DNA of 64,000 nucleotides from Deltaproteobacteria bacterium. Its GTDB lineage: Bacteria > Myxococcota_A > Polyangia > HGW-17 > SLPX01. The DNA is taken from contig JAGGXR010000014.1 of assembly GCA_021162935.1 (NCBI GenBank), forward strand, positions 1 to 64,000, read 5' to 3'. Below are positions 18,106 through 26,705 of the stretch, one piece after another. The notes below the pieces were generated by a model. That model saw only the letters and a program-made list of their open reading frames with translations. It was not told where the DNA came from and did no database searches. Position numbers and translations under genes: made by a program. Within the stretch, counting starts at the first letter, position 1; each line of letters starts with the position of its first letter.

Positions 18106-19050
18106 ATGAAACGACTGGGTGTGGCTCGTGTGGCGTTTGCGATTTCGTTCGCGGTGGTAAGCTTTGGGGTCGGTGGTCGGGCCGAAGCCAAGATTCTCGA
18201 ATTGTGGTTGCAGGCCCAGGGAGGCGGGATGTACGGCATGTATGGGACCGAGAAGTACGATCCCGCATCCAGCATCAGTCCTGCTCAGGATGATTTTTTT
18301 CGGGCACACAGTGGCGGTCTGTTTGGCGCACAGGCGGGGATAGAACTGTTCTTCGTGGACGTGGTGGTGGATTTTGCCCAGTTCTACGACCACAACGGCC
18401 TGTCGGGGACGTTGACCAGCTTCATGCTCGGATTCGACTGGGATTTCGCTATTGGCCGTCGTTGGGAGGTGACGCCATTCGGCCTGGTGGGTTTTGGTCT
18501 GGCCACCTTCGACAACAGTTGGCTTCGGAAGGAGTATCCCCAGATCGACAAGGCGGATCTGTCGGCTCGCGCGGCTCTCGTCAGGGTGGGTGCCAGGTTG
18601 GAGTTCAAGATCGTGGAGATGTTACGGCTCGGGGTGGAAGCTGGAGTTGGTTACCATTATGAGATTGCGACGGACAAGGCCGCAAACGATCTGGAAGGAC
18701 ATTCCCATGGCTTTCATGGTTACGTCATGGGGCTCGTTCGTTTTCAGTGGGAACCGTTTCGCCACCGTCGGCATCGCAGACCGACGGGCGTGGTGGTGCC
18801 CGGTCCGCCTGCCCCAGTAGCATCGCCTCAACAGCCCGCTCCGGTTTCTGTTCAGACCGGAACGCGCCAGCCTCCGGCATCGGGACCCCGATCCAAGGTT
18901 CCTGCCAGTTCTGGGACGCAGGCGCCCGGGTCGAGTCGTGGACAGGCGCCGGGTACGGGTGGGGGGGCTTCACCCGGGTCGGATAGCGGCACGGGTGGCG
19001 GTACGACCCCGCGGCCAGGCGGATCGGGAGGAGGCGGGTCGTCGTTATGA
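18106..19050 (+). CDS. Secreted outer-membrane beta-barrel-like protein with Pro/Gly-rich tail
   Basis: 314 aa. The ATG at 18106 has GGAGGAACAGG upstream and gives a clear signal peptide (MKRLGVARVAFAISFAVVSF, cleavage after GRAEA). Residues ~30-220 alternate hydrophobic and polar residues with many Gly/aromatic positions and strands such as VTPFGLVGFGLATF, typical of small outer-membrane barrels (OmpW/opacity-like size). Residues ~230-314 are a Pro/Gly/Ser-rich low-complexity tail. Its TGA overlaps the ATG of the Cys-rich lipoprotein (ATGA), so the two are coupled and probably act together at the cell surface. Family is uncertain. Confidence 0.75.
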   Translation: MKRLGVARVAFAISFAVVSFGVGGRAEAKILELWLQAQGGGMYGMYGTEKYDPASSISPAQDDFFRAHSGGLFGAQAGIELFFVDVVVDFAQFYDHNGLSGTLTSFMLGFDWDFAIGRRWEVTPFGLVGFGLATFDNSWLRKEYPQIDKADLSARAALVRVGARLEFKIVEMLRLGVEAGVGYHYEIATDKAANDLEGHSHGFHGYVMGLVRFQWEPFRHRRHRRPTGVVVPGPPAPVASPQQPAPVSVQTGTRQPPASGPRSKVPASSGTQAPGSSRGQAPGTGGGASPGSDSGTGGGTTPRPGGSGGGGSSL

Positions 19051-21173
19051 GACGCTGGTTGGGCCATGTATTCCTGGCCTGTTTGGGCATGGGGGCGGTC
19101 GGCCTTCTGACCTCTTGTCCGTCTGTGCATTCCGAATCTCCCTGTCCAGGGGACTCGCGCTGTATCTGCGTGGATGGCGTGTGCGGCCTCTGCGGAGACG
19201 GAGTCTGTGACAGTCCTGAGGACTGCACGTCGTGCCCCCATGACTGCGGGGACTGCTCGGCGACCTGTGGCGACGGTACCTGCACGGTTCCCGATGAGAC
19301 CTGCCTGAATTGTAAACCGGACTGTGGGGAATGCCCCGTGGATTGCGGTGACGGATTGTGCGTGGCCCCGGATGAAACCTGTCGATTCTGTCCCGAGGAT
19401 TGCGGAATCTGTCCCTCTGGTTGCGGCGATGGATACTGTGCTTCGGACGAGAGCTGTCGGTCCTGTCCGGAGGACTGCGGTGCCTGTCCCAAGAACTGTG
19501 GAGACGGTTTTTGTCGGATCCAGGAAGGGGAGGACTGCACCACCTGTCCCGGAGACTGCGGCGTCTGTCCGCCCCATTGTGGGGATGGTCTCTGTCAGCC
19601 GGCCGAGGGCGAAACCTGTTCGAATTGCGACGCTGATTGTGGCTCCTGTGGTGGTGGGGACGGGTGCATGGTTGGATCCGAGCCCGGCTGCGACGGTTGT
19701 GACTGTCTGTCGTGCGTCTGTGCTCAGGACCCGTTTTGTTGCGTGACGTCCTGGGATGCAGCCTGTGTGGATCTTTGTCAATCCTGCGGTCAGTCCTGCA
19801 GCGCCGCCTGCGGCGATGGTCAGTGCAATGGGGACGAAGTCTGTTCGACCTGTCCTTCGGATTGCGGGGACTGCCCGGCCCAGTGCGGCGACGGCCGATG
19901 TCAGGCCAATGCAGGGGAGCAATGTGCCAATTGTCCTCATGACTGTGGCTCCTGTGGGAGCGGCGATGGCTGCAGCCCCGACTCGGAGCCTGGTTGCGAC
20001 GGCTGCGACTGTCTAACGTGCGTCTGTGCTCAGGATCCGTTTTGCTGCACTGTTGCCTGGGATCAAACCTGTGTGGATCGCTGCCAGGCCTGCGGGCAGA
20101 CCTGCCCGTCCGAATGCGGCAACGGGATCTGCGACGCGGGCGAGCATTGCGGAAATTGTTCGCAGGATTGTGGCGCGTGCGGCACCTGCGGGGACGGCCT
20201 CTGTCGGGTGGCGGACGGTGAGGATTGTTCGTCCTGTTCCCAAGACTGCGGCCCCTGTCCCCAGGCCTGCGGGGACGGGCAGTGTCAGGTCAATCAGGGC
20301 GAGAACTGCTCGTCCTGTGCCGCAGACTGTGGCGCATGCAGTGACGGGGATGGCTGCAGCCCGACGACGGATCCTGGTTGCAACGGCTGTGGTTGCCTGT
20401 CGTGCGTATGCGCCCTGGACCCGTTTTGTTGCATCGATGGTTGGGACATGGGCTGCGTCGAGGAGTGCAATGCTTGGTGTGGTGGAACCTGTGCTGGCCC
20501 TGATTGCGGGAACGGGACATGTGACCTGTCGGAAGGGGAAAACTGTGGCACATGTCCTCAGGACTGCGGTGCCTGCGGCACCTGTGGAGACGGTCGTTGT
20601 CGCCCTGAAGACGGGGAGGACTGTTCCAACTGCGCCACGGATTGCGATGTCTGCGGTCAGTGTGGCGACGGCGTTTGTGACCGGGATTTGGGGGAGACCT
20701 GCATGACCTGCATTGCCGATTGCGGGACTTGCTATCGCTGCGGCAACGGCAGGTGCGAATTGGAACAGGGAGAGACGCCGGCACTTTGCCCTCAGGACTG
20801 CTACTGTGGAGACGGTCGTTGCGACCGGAACTCGGGTGAGACGGCGCTTTCCTGTCCTTCGGACTGTTACTGCGGCAACGGTTCCTGTGAACTGCTCGAT
20901 GGCGAGTCGGAGCGAGTCTGCCCCGAGGACTGCAATTGCGGCGACGGGCTTTGCCGGTGGCACGAGGCGGGCGAACAGTGCCTCAGTTGTCCCGATGACT
21001 GTGGCCATTGTGACGGTGGAGACGGCTGCTCGGCCACGCCGGGAAAGAAGGGCTGTGATGGCTGCACGTGCCTGGAATGCGTGTGCAATCTCATGCCCGA
21101 GTGCTGTGCAGTGGAATGGACCGACGATTGCGTGACGGCCTGCACGCAATCCTGTGGACAGACCTGCCCCTGA
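19047..21173 (+). CDS. Cys-rich CGDG-repeat lipoprotein
   Basis: 708 aa, start overlapping the preceding stop. A lipobox LTSC (Cys 24) predicts a lipoprotein. Nearly all the mature protein consists of short Cys-rich units of the form CGDG-x-C followed by E-x-C/D and CxxDCGxC, about 20 in number. Four longer modules are interspersed, each starting GDGC and containing CVC, a CC pair, a WD-type step and paired Cys (e.g. CVCAQDPFCCTVAWDQTCVD). The Cys and Asp/Glu spacing suggests disulfide-stabilised or metal-binding repeats on the outer surface. The family is common in Myxococcota-type genomes but has no assigned role. Confidence 0.85.
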   Translation: MRRWLGHVFLACLGMGAVGLLTSCPSVHSESPCPGDSRCICVDGVCGLCGDGVCDSPEDCTSCPHDCGDCSATCGDGTCTVPDETCLNCKPDCGECPVDCGDGLCVAPDETCRFCPEDCGICPSGCGDGYCASDESCRSCPEDCGACPKNCGDGFCRIQEGEDCTTCPGDCGVCPPHCGDGLCQPAEGETCSNCDADCGSCGGGDGCMVGSEPGCDGCDCLSCVCAQDPFCCVTSWDAACVDLCQSCGQSCSAACGDGQCNGDEVCSTCPSDCGDCPAQCGDGRCQANAGEQCANCPHDCGSCGSGDGCSPDSEPGCDGCDCLTCVCAQDPFCCTVAWDQTCVDRCQACGQTCPSECGNGICDAGEHCGNCSQDCGACGTCGDGLCRVADGEDCSSCSQDCGPCPQACGDGQCQVNQGENCSSCAADCGACSDGDGCSPTTDPGCNGCGCLSCVCALDPFCCIDGWDMGCVEECNAWCGGTCAGPDCGNGTCDLSEGENCGTCPQDCGACGTCGDGRCRPEDGEDCSNCATDCDVCGQCGDGVCDRDLGETCMTCIADCGTCYRCGNGRCELEQGETPALCPQDCYCGDGRCDRNSGETALSCPSDCYCGNGSCELLDGESERVCPEDCNCGDGLCRWHEAGEQCLSCPDDCGHCDGGDGCSATPGKKGCDGCTCLECVCNLMPECCAVEWTDDCVTACTQSCGQTCP

Positions 21174-21207
21174 TACGTGACGGTTGCTCGCTCGTTCGCT
21201 GGTTTCT

Positions 21208-21242
21208 TAGGAGGCTGTTCCAGATGGCAGATTTGTTCTGAT
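21208..21242 (+). repeat. Dispersed short element (copy 2 of 3)
   Basis: Begins TAGGAGGCTGTTCCAGATGG and continues GCAGATTTG then TCTGA. It shares GGAGGCTGTTC with the copy at 12700-12722 and GCAGATTTG plus TCTGA with the copy at 42281-42315. It starts 35 bases after the stop of the Cys-rich lipoprotein gene. Confidence 0.45.
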
Positions 21243-21250
21243 CAGCTTCC

Positions 21251-22288
21251 TCAGAACCGCACTTCGAGTTTCGGCCCCTTGGTCCCCATTTCGGAAGGCT
21301 TGATCTTGACGCGTTTGTTGCGGACGAGCCACAAGACGATGCTGGCTATAGCGGCCGCTCCTGCCGCTCCCAGGAGAGCCTGACCGGTCACCTGCATGGT
21401 GACGGAGCGATTTTCCTTGTTCGTGTCATAGGTGAAAGGAATGGACTTGCTGCCGCTATCGGTCTGCTGACGCTTGATGTCCGCATTGATGTCGTCGATG
21501 TCCGCTCGGCCCTTGAGGAGCAGTCCGAGTCCGGCACCAGCGAGGGCGACGGCTGTGGCCGTGACGGTTGCCGGCACCATCCAGTGGTATCGCTTGACGG
21601 TCCGCCATTGGACGAGCACGTCGAAGGGCTGGAGCACGACCTTGACTCGGGCTCGGTGTCCTGGGTTTAGGCTCACTTGCCTCGTGAAGGGGACCCGTCC
21701 CGGTTTGTTCGCGGAGACGAGGTGCATTCCAGGGCCGGTGGTGACGGGTTTGTGCATAGGGCCGGTTCCGACGGGACGACCGTCTACGAAAATTTTGGCA
21801 CCGGCTTGGTTGCATTCAATGACGATCTGGGCGAGCTGGCCGACGAGTTCCGTGTAACGCTCGATGGCCTGTTTGTATCGTTCTGGGGTGATGGGGTCGG
21901 GTCCATAGGCGAGGACTTTTTTGAAGGTCTCTGCAGATTCGAGGGGACGAGCCAGAAAACCGAGGCTGACGGCGATGTTGAAGAGGATTCTCGGGTGCGG
22001 CCAAAGGCGGTACGCCTTGCGATAGAGCTTGACGGCCTCGTCGACGCGACGCTTCTCGAAGAGTTCATTGGCCTGCCGAAACAGCGCTCTGGCGGTTTCT
22101 TGTTTGTCTGTGGACGTACGTTCCCGGTAGGTGGTCGTCTGTTTCGGTATTTCGACCTTGATTCGTTCCTTGCCGGATTCGATCCCCAGAGCCTGGGTCT
22201 TCGTCGGACTCGGCTTGGCCGTGGCCGCGATTGGGGCAGCAACGAGAATCAGGGTCTGGATGAGCATGATCGGTCCGCGTCTCTTCAT
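21251..22288 (-). CDS. TPR/PEGA-like membrane-associated protein
   Basis: About 345 aa. The ATG at 22288 follows GAGG and starts a signal peptide (MKRRGPIMLIQTLILVAAPI). Residues ~60-130 are TPR-like (ALFRQANELFEKRRVDEAVK, RILFNIAVSLGFL). A PEGA-like beta domain follows (CNQAGAKIFVDGRPVGTGPM, GMHLVSANKPG). Two hydrophobic helices come next (VPATVTATAVALAGAGLGLL and ALLGAAGAAAIASIVLWLV), and a short basic tail ends the protein. It lies 66 bases downstream of the kinase-STAND gene, in the same direction. TPR-PEGA proteins often sit beside Ser/Thr kinases in this phylum and may be envelope partners or substrates. Confidence 0.75.
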   Translation of the reverse strand: MKRRGPIMLIQTLILVAAPIAATAKPSPTKTQALGIESGKERIKVEIPKQTTTYRERTSTDKQETARALFRQANELFEKRRVDEAVKLYRKAYRLWPHPRILFNIAVSLGFLARPLESAETFKKVLAYGPDPITPERYKQAIERYTELVGQLAQIVIECNQAGAKIFVDGRPVGTGPMHKPVTTGPGMHLVSANKPGRVPFTRQVSLNPGHRARVKVVLQPFDVLVQWRTVKRYHWMVPATVTATAVALAGAGLGLLLKGRADIDDINADIKRQQTDSGSKSIPFTYDTNKENRSVTMQVTGQALLGAAGAAAIASIVLWLVRNKRVKIKPSEMGTKGPKLEVRF

Positions 22289-22354
22289 CACTTCAGCCTC
22301 GTGTTCGCCGTTGATATTCAGCAAGGCGTTTCCATGATCGGAGCATGGTCGCAT

Positions 22355-25300
22355 TTACTGCCTGCTGTGGCTGAACGGCAATTTTTGAATCACCTTGCTT
22401 CTCAGGGCCATCAAGTTTTTGACCCGTTCGCGTTCTCGTTCGAGGAGTCGGGCGAGCCGCTTCTGCGCATTTTCGGCCAGGAGACGCGCCTTTCGTTCGG
22501 CGGTGGCCGCCTGCCTGAATCGACTATTGGCCTTCCTGGCTCGGCTTCCTGCAGCCAACGCCTTGAGCTGCGCCTTTCTTGCTTGGTCCAGGGCCACCTT
22601 GAGTTGTTCGTAACTGTGTTGGAGGTCCTGCTGTGCTTTTTGTTCGCGGTTTCTAGCCGCCACGGCCTGGGCGAGGCTGACCTTTGCCTGAGCCTCTGCC
22701 TTTTTGGCGCGCTCGGTCTCGATCTTGAGTTGCGACATCTGCTCGCGCACCCGGGCCTCTGCCTTGGATGCACGACTTGCCTCCTTCTTGGCCACGACGG
22801 CCTGCTTCTTGGCCTTCTGCTCGGCGTGCCTGATGGCGAGCAGGGAGACGATGGCACCCACCGTTACCAGAGCCATGATGATGATGGCTGCGCCAGCCAG
22901 CAGACGTCGTCGTCTGGCAGCCCGGTCGTCGAGACGGAAGGCTGCTTGGAGAAAGTCGTCTTCCATAGGGGTTAAGACCGCTTGGGAGCGTTTTCTCCAC
23001 AGCCGGGCTTCGGCCACGGCGTCGCCTGTCCACAACAGGCCGGTCGGGCGTCCCCGGCCGTCCCACTGCCTTGCCGCATCGCGCAACTGCGCCAGCATGG
23101 AGGAGTCTTCGTGACCTTCTTCCAACCAGCGTTTGAGGGTCTGCCACCTGGTGATCAAGGATTCGTGGACGATTTCGATTCGAGCCTCTTCGACCTCCTC
23201 GCCCAGAGACTGAACTACCAGGAGCCGCGCCTCGGTCAGGATGCCGAGGATTCGATCGGCGTCTGCCCGTCTCGGAAACAGACCGCGGATCTCCGCGACC
23301 GATAGCACCTCTCTGGTTCCGTCCGGGGTCACGAGTCGTTGGAACAGGTGCTTGGTTGCCACCCGGTCCGATGACGACATGGCTTGGACCACCGCGTCCG
23401 CGTGTCGGACCAGGGCGCCTTCGACACCGCCCATGGCCTCGTAGGAGGCACGGGTCATCAATTTGCGCTGTTTGTCGCGTTGCTCCCACAATTTCTGGGC
23501 GGCGAACTGGAGCAGCGGCAGGGCAGCGGTCTCACCTTCCAGGCTTTTGACCATTTCGTCCACGAGAGACTCGTCGTCGAAGGCGTAGCCGGCGAGTTCG
23601 GCAGGTCTGATGATGGCTTCGCGCAATCCTTCGGACGTGGGTTGCTGCAAAATGGTCAGGTCACGGGTTACGGCCTCCATCAGGGGGCGGTTCTCCGCGA
23701 CTCGGTCCAGAAAGTCGGACCGCATGGACAGGATGACACGTACCGGTGAGGAAGCATCAACGGCGATGCCTGCCACGGCGGTTGCAAACCGGTCCCTGTT
23801 TTCGGGGTCGTCCACTAACGTATAGAGTTCCTCGAACTGGTCGATGTAGAGCATGACCGGGCGCCCGTGGGAGCGGGCGCGGGCTCGCAGGATGGCTCCC
23901 AGGCGCCCCGGTGCCTCCTTGAGCTGGGCGGCCAGGGTGGATTCTTCTTTGGCCGCCTCGACCACTGAGGTGATGGCGGAGTTGCCGGTGGATGCGCCCA
24001 TGAGCATGGCGCCAGCAACGGCGGAGAACGGTTCGCGTCCTGGTCGGCAGGTGATCACGTCCCATTCAGTGCTGCCTGCGGCACGCAGAGTTGGGATGAC
24101 TCCTGCTCGGGCGAAGGATGACTTTCCTGCTCCGGACGGACCGATGACTGCGAGGGTGGGGCGGTCCTTCAATTTGCCGATGAACTGCGCGATTTCCGAG
24201 TCCCGTCCAAAGAAACGGTTTGCGTCGCGTTCGGTGAAGGGAGCCAGACCAGGATACGGACTCTGGTCTTCGGTGAGAAACGCCTTCCTGGACGGCGCTT
24301 CGGTGAGCAACTCCAGGTCAGCGAGCAGTTCCTTGGCGCTGTGGTATCTGTTGGTCTTCTTTTTCTGCAGACACTTGGTGATGACCTTGTCGAGGGCGTC
24401 CGGAACCGTTGGGATCACCAGCCTGACCGAACGAACGGGTTCGTTCAGCCTGGCGATGTTGTGCATGATGACTTCGGTGGATCGACTGCCGAAGGGGTGT
24501 TCACCTGTGAGCATTTCGAACAGAATGACACCCGCCGCCCAGATGTCCGACTGGTGGTCCACGTGGCCCAGTCCCCACTGCTCGGGGGACATGTAGGCGT
24601 ATGTGCCCATGATCATGCCGGCCTTGGTGAGTTCCTTCTGGTCACCCCGAAGATTCGGTCTGCCCGATCCCGATTGGGAGATGCCCGAGGTGCCTTGTTC
24701 AGCCTGAGCCACCTTGGCCTGCATGGCGACCAGGTCCGCTTTTTGGACACCGCCTTTGTCCAGGGAGGCTTCGGTGTCGAACAACTTGGCGAGGCCGAAG
24801 TCGAGCACCTTGACGCCGCCGCTCTTGAGCAAAAAGACGTTGTCGGGTTTCAGGTCTCGGTGGATGATGCCCACTTTGTGGGCCTCGACGAGGGCCTTGA
24901 CCACGGGCAACATGATTTGGAGCGCCTGGGGATAGGTTAGACGACGTTGCTTCAGTTTTGTGGAGAGGGGTTCACCGTCGAGGTACTCCAGAACCAGGTA
25001 ATTGGTCCCGTCCAGGTCGCCGGCGTCATGGATGGTAACGATGTTTTCGTGGTTGAACTGAGCCGTGGCGCGGGCTTCTGCCAGGAACCGGGTCTTGAAT
25101 TCGGCCTGGCGGGTTCCCTTCCTGTGCATGAACTTGATGGCCACTCGTCGGCCCAGACTCGTATCGTAGGCCTCCCAAACCGTGCCCATGCCGCCGCGAC
25201 CCAGGCGGCGGATCAACTCGTATTTGAGGACGATGGTGCCTGGCTGGAATTCGTCGGCCTTCATGGGAGGGGGTTGGCCACCCATGTCGGGCGCGGTCCT

Positions 25301-25597
25301 GGATCGGGACGCGAGCGGGAGGGTCTTTTTGCCCATGTCCGCCACTTCTTCCATGTCCGCCACGTCGAGCGTCACGGTTCCCCCTGGGACCTCGGGTTGA
25401 GGCACGGCATCCAGCAATCCGTCGATGGTCCGCCCCGCGGTCCCCATGGGTTTTGTCCGTCTGGGGGCCCCTGGTTTGGAACCGACTATGCTGTGCTGGA
25501 ATTGGATGACCCATTCCTCGTCGGTTTTTTTCGGGGGCTTGGGTAGCTTGGGGGCCTTGGGGCCTGAGGTCGGTTTTCCTTTACCGTCCGCGCTCAT
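22355..25597 (-). CDS. Ser/Thr protein kinase fused to STAND-type ATPase with C-terminal coiled coil
   Basis: 1080 aa. After a Pro/Lys-rich N-terminus, a Hanks-type kinase spans ~115-430: glycine loop RRLGRGGMGTVWEAYD, VAIKFM, catalytic HRDLKPDN (Asp ~248), DFGLAKLF and MSPEQW. Next is a nucleotide-binding module: YPGLAPFTERDANRFFGRDS and the P-loop GPSGAGKSS (Lys ~492), followed by MLYIDQFEELYT. This matches nSTAND ATPases linked to kinases. No WD40 repeats follow; instead there is one membrane helix (LLAGAAIIIMALVTVGAIVS) and a long Lys/Ala/Glu/Arg-rich coiled coil. All key catalytic residues are present. The ATG at 25597 follows GAGAGG. Confidence 0.9.
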   Translation of the reverse strand: MSADGKGKPTSGPKAPKLPKPPKKTDEEWVIQFQHSIVGSKPGAPRRTKPMGTAGRTIDGLLDAVPQPEVPGGTVTLDVADMEEVADMGKKTLPLASRSRTAPDMGGQPPPMKADEFQPGTIVLKYELIRRLGRGGMGTVWEAYDTSLGRRVAIKFMHRKGTRQAEFKTRFLAEARATAQFNHENIVTIHDAGDLDGTNYLVLEYLDGEPLSTKLKQRRLTYPQALQIMLPVVKALVEAHKVGIIHRDLKPDNVFLLKSGGVKVLDFGLAKLFDTEASLDKGGVQKADLVAMQAKVAQAEQGTSGISQSGSGRPNLRGDQKELTKAGMIMGTYAYMSPEQWGLGHVDHQSDIWAAGVILFEMLTGEHPFGSRSTEVIMHNIARLNEPVRSVRLVIPTVPDALDKVITKCLQKKKTNRYHSAKELLADLELLTEAPSRKAFLTEDQSPYPGLAPFTERDANRFFGRDSEIAQFIGKLKDRPTLAVIGPSGAGKSSFARAGVIPTLRAAGSTEWDVITCRPGREPFSAVAGAMLMGASTGNSAITSVVEAAKEESTLAAQLKEAPGRLGAILRARARSHGRPVMLYIDQFEELYTLVDDPENRDRFATAVAGIAVDASSPVRVILSMRSDFLDRVAENRPLMEAVTRDLTILQQPTSEGLREAIIRPAELAGYAFDDESLVDEMVKSLEGETAALPLLQFAAQKLWEQRDKQRKLMTRASYEAMGGVEGALVRHADAVVQAMSSSDRVATKHLFQRLVTPDGTREVLSVAEIRGLFPRRADADRILGILTEARLLVVQSLGEEVEEARIEIVHESLITRWQTLKRWLEEGHEDSSMLAQLRDAARQWDGRGRPTGLLWTGDAVAEARLWRKRSQAVLTPMEDDFLQAAFRLDDRAARRRRLLAGAAIIIMALVTVGAIVSLLAIRHAEQKAKKQAVVAKKEASRASKAEARVREQMSQLKIETERAKKAEAQAKVSLAQAVAARNREQKAQQDLQHSYEQLKVALDQARKAQLKALAAGSRARKANSRFRQAATAERKARLLAENAQKRLARLLERERERVKNLMALRSKVIQKLPFSHSRQ

Positions 25598-25679
25598 CGT
25601 TTGATACCTCTCGTTTGGATCCACCCGGCAGTCGTTTTTACACGCTTTCTGTCGGCTTGTCCCCTCCACTCGGAAGTTC

Positions 25680-25696
25680 GCTCCGCCGGGCGGAGC
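25680..25696. promoter_or_regulatory. 17-bp GC-rich palindrome
   Basis: GCTCCGCC, a central G, GGCGGAGC: a perfect dyad 83 bases upstream of the kinase start. It may be an operator or a short hairpin. Confidence 0.35.
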
Positions 25697-25725
25697 ATCC
25701 CATCAAAACGGTCGAACCAACGAAT

Positions 25726-25766
25726 GACTCTGGTCACCGTCCATCAGTCTTCCCGTCACCAGAGTC
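25726..25766 (+). promoter_or_regulatory. Long-loop inverted repeat
   Basis: GACTCTGGT (25726-25734) and ACCAGAGTC (25758-25766) form a perfect 9-bp stem. The pairing extends further with one mismatch. It lies in the long leader upstream of the ECF transporter genes. Confidence 0.4.
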
Positions 25767-25887
25767 TGGATATGCCCGTGCAGGACACCACACACCTATC
25801 GTATTGGGCATTGGCCTCCTTGGCGCATGGGCACCCTGAGCGCTTCAAATGTGTGTCTGCACGATTCCATGAATAGGCTCCATAATA

Positions 25888-25928
25888 CAGGAAGTGATTT
25901 ACGTGCGCAATGTTCCTGACTTTTTTTT
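25888..25928 (+). terminator. Possible intrinsic terminator or attenuator
   Basis: CAGGAA (25888-25893) pairs with TTCCTG (25913-25918), followed by eight T residues at 25921-25928. The stem is short and the loop long (19 bases), so it is a weak match. It lies upstream of the transporter genes, where it could act as an attenuator. Confidence 0.3.
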
Positions 25929-25936
25929 CATGCGGG

Positions 25937-25965
25937 TGAAAAAGGGCCATGGACGGGCCTTTTCA
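25937..25965 (+). promoter_or_regulatory. Bulged hairpin in ECF transporter leader
   Basis: TGAAAA (25937-25942) pairs with TTTTCA (25960-25965) and GGCC with GGCC inside it, leaving a small bulge. It lies just upstream of the AGGAGG at 26009-26014 and may shape the leader RNA. Confidence 0.35.
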
Positions 25966-26024
25966 TGACATCGATTGGACTCGGCAGAGCATCGGTTCAT
26001 CATGTTTTAGGAGGATTTCAAACA

Positions 26025-26141
26025 TTGCGGCCTGTCGTCGTTGATGGCATGTTCCCCCTGGTCATCTTTCCGGGAATCGCAGTGGCGACTCCATCCGGGT
26101 GGGCGTTGGCCCATGTTCGTTGGATGGACGATGCTTCATGA
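26025..26141 (+). CDS. Possible 38-aa leader peptide upstream of ECF S component
   Basis: A TTG at 26025 lies ten bases after a perfect AGGAGG (26009-26014). The frame encodes 38 residues (starting MRPVVVDGMFPLVIFPGIAV) and ends in a TGA that overlaps an ATG (ATGA at 26138). That ATG opens only 11 codons. The peptide is moderately hydrophobic with no known family. It could be a regulatory leader, a small membrane peptide, or chance. The strong ribosome site is the main support. Confidence 0.3.
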   Translation: MRPVVVDGMFPLVIFPGIAVATPSGWALAHVRWMDDAS

Positions 26142-26159
26142 GTGTGATTTCGTCTGTCG

Positions 26160-26705
26160 ATGGCAGCGCGTGAGGTGGTTGATTCGACGATGCAATATGA
26201 CCCCAAAGAGCTTGCCTACGGCGGTTTGTTCGGCGCCGCAGCACTGACCCTGCCCATCGTGTTTCACGCGGTGCATCTCGGACATGTGTTCATGCCCATG
26301 TACTTTCCCCTGATGACGCTGCCGTTTCTCGTGGGGCCGAAGATTGCGGCGACCACGGCGCTGGTCATCCCTATTTTTTCCGGGTTGGTCACTGGTATGC
26401 CGCCCTTCTATCCTCCGATCGCTTTGTTTATGTCGGCGGAGCTGACCATGATGGCCGCCGTGGCGTCCTGGTGGTACCATCGTCGGGAGACGAAGGTGAT
26501 CGTGGTCCTGGTTTCCGTGCTTTTGTTGGGGCGGGTCATGTCCGCCGTGACGGGATACCTGCTTGGACTCGTCCTGGATCTGCCTGCCAAGTTCACGTCC
26601 GTCATGTCCGTGGTGAGTGGCTGGCCGGGCGTCGTTTTGATGGTAGTGGGTATTCCGCCCCTTTTGCGGTTGATGAGCGAAGGTCGAACCGGAGAGCCGG
26701 ACTGA
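26160..26705 (+). CDS. ECF transporter S (substrate-binding) component, unknown substrate
   Basis: 181 aa with about five to six membrane helices. The pattern FHAVHLGHVFMPMYFP, then GPKIAATTALVIPIFSGLVT and GMPPFYPP followed by an acidic helix (MSAELTMM) is like S components of energy-coupling-factor vitamin/metal transporters. It is not CbiM-like (no MHI start). Downstream are the T and A components, giving a complete transporter. The true start may be the GTG at 26175 or ATG at 26190 (GAGGTG upstream) rather than 26160, which has no ribosome site. The His-rich first loop could bind a metal complex, but substrate is not known. Confidence 0.65.
   Translation: MAAREVVDSTMQYDPKELAYGGLFGAAALTLPIVFHAVHLGHVFMPMYFPLMTLPFLVGPKIAATTALVIPIFSGLVTGMPPFYPPIALFMSAELTMMAAVASWWYHRRETKVIVVLVSVLLLGRVMSAVTGYLLGLVLDLPAKFTSVMSVVSGWPGVVLMVVGIPPLLRLMSEGRTGEPD

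Larger units (their letters stand above)
25598..26159. other. Long leader/intergenic region between kinase and ECF transporter
   Basis: 562 bases between divergent genes. It contains a 17-bp palindrome, a 9-bp-stem hairpin, a stem with an eight-T tract, a second hairpin, and a short coupled ORF with a perfect AGGAGG. This suggests a structured 5' leader for the transporter genes. I could not match it to a known riboswitch: no cobalamin box (GCCACTG) or TPP motif was recognised. Confidence 0.5.

Noticed and set aside
20013-21149. 378-codon minus frame opposite the Cys-rich lipoprotein
   Set aside because: Repetitive Ala/Thr/Val translation mirrors the CGDG repeats on the plus strand; the plus gene has signal peptide and motifs.
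22653-23489. Gly/Arg-rich minus frame of 278 codons inside the kinase-STAND gene
   Set aside because: Out of frame with the clear kinase/ATPase gene and rich in Arg/Gly; typical high-GC shadow.
25598-26159. Cobalamin or TPP riboswitch upstream of the ECF genes
   Set aside because: No B12 box or TPP core was found by eye, so I report only an unclassified structured leader.
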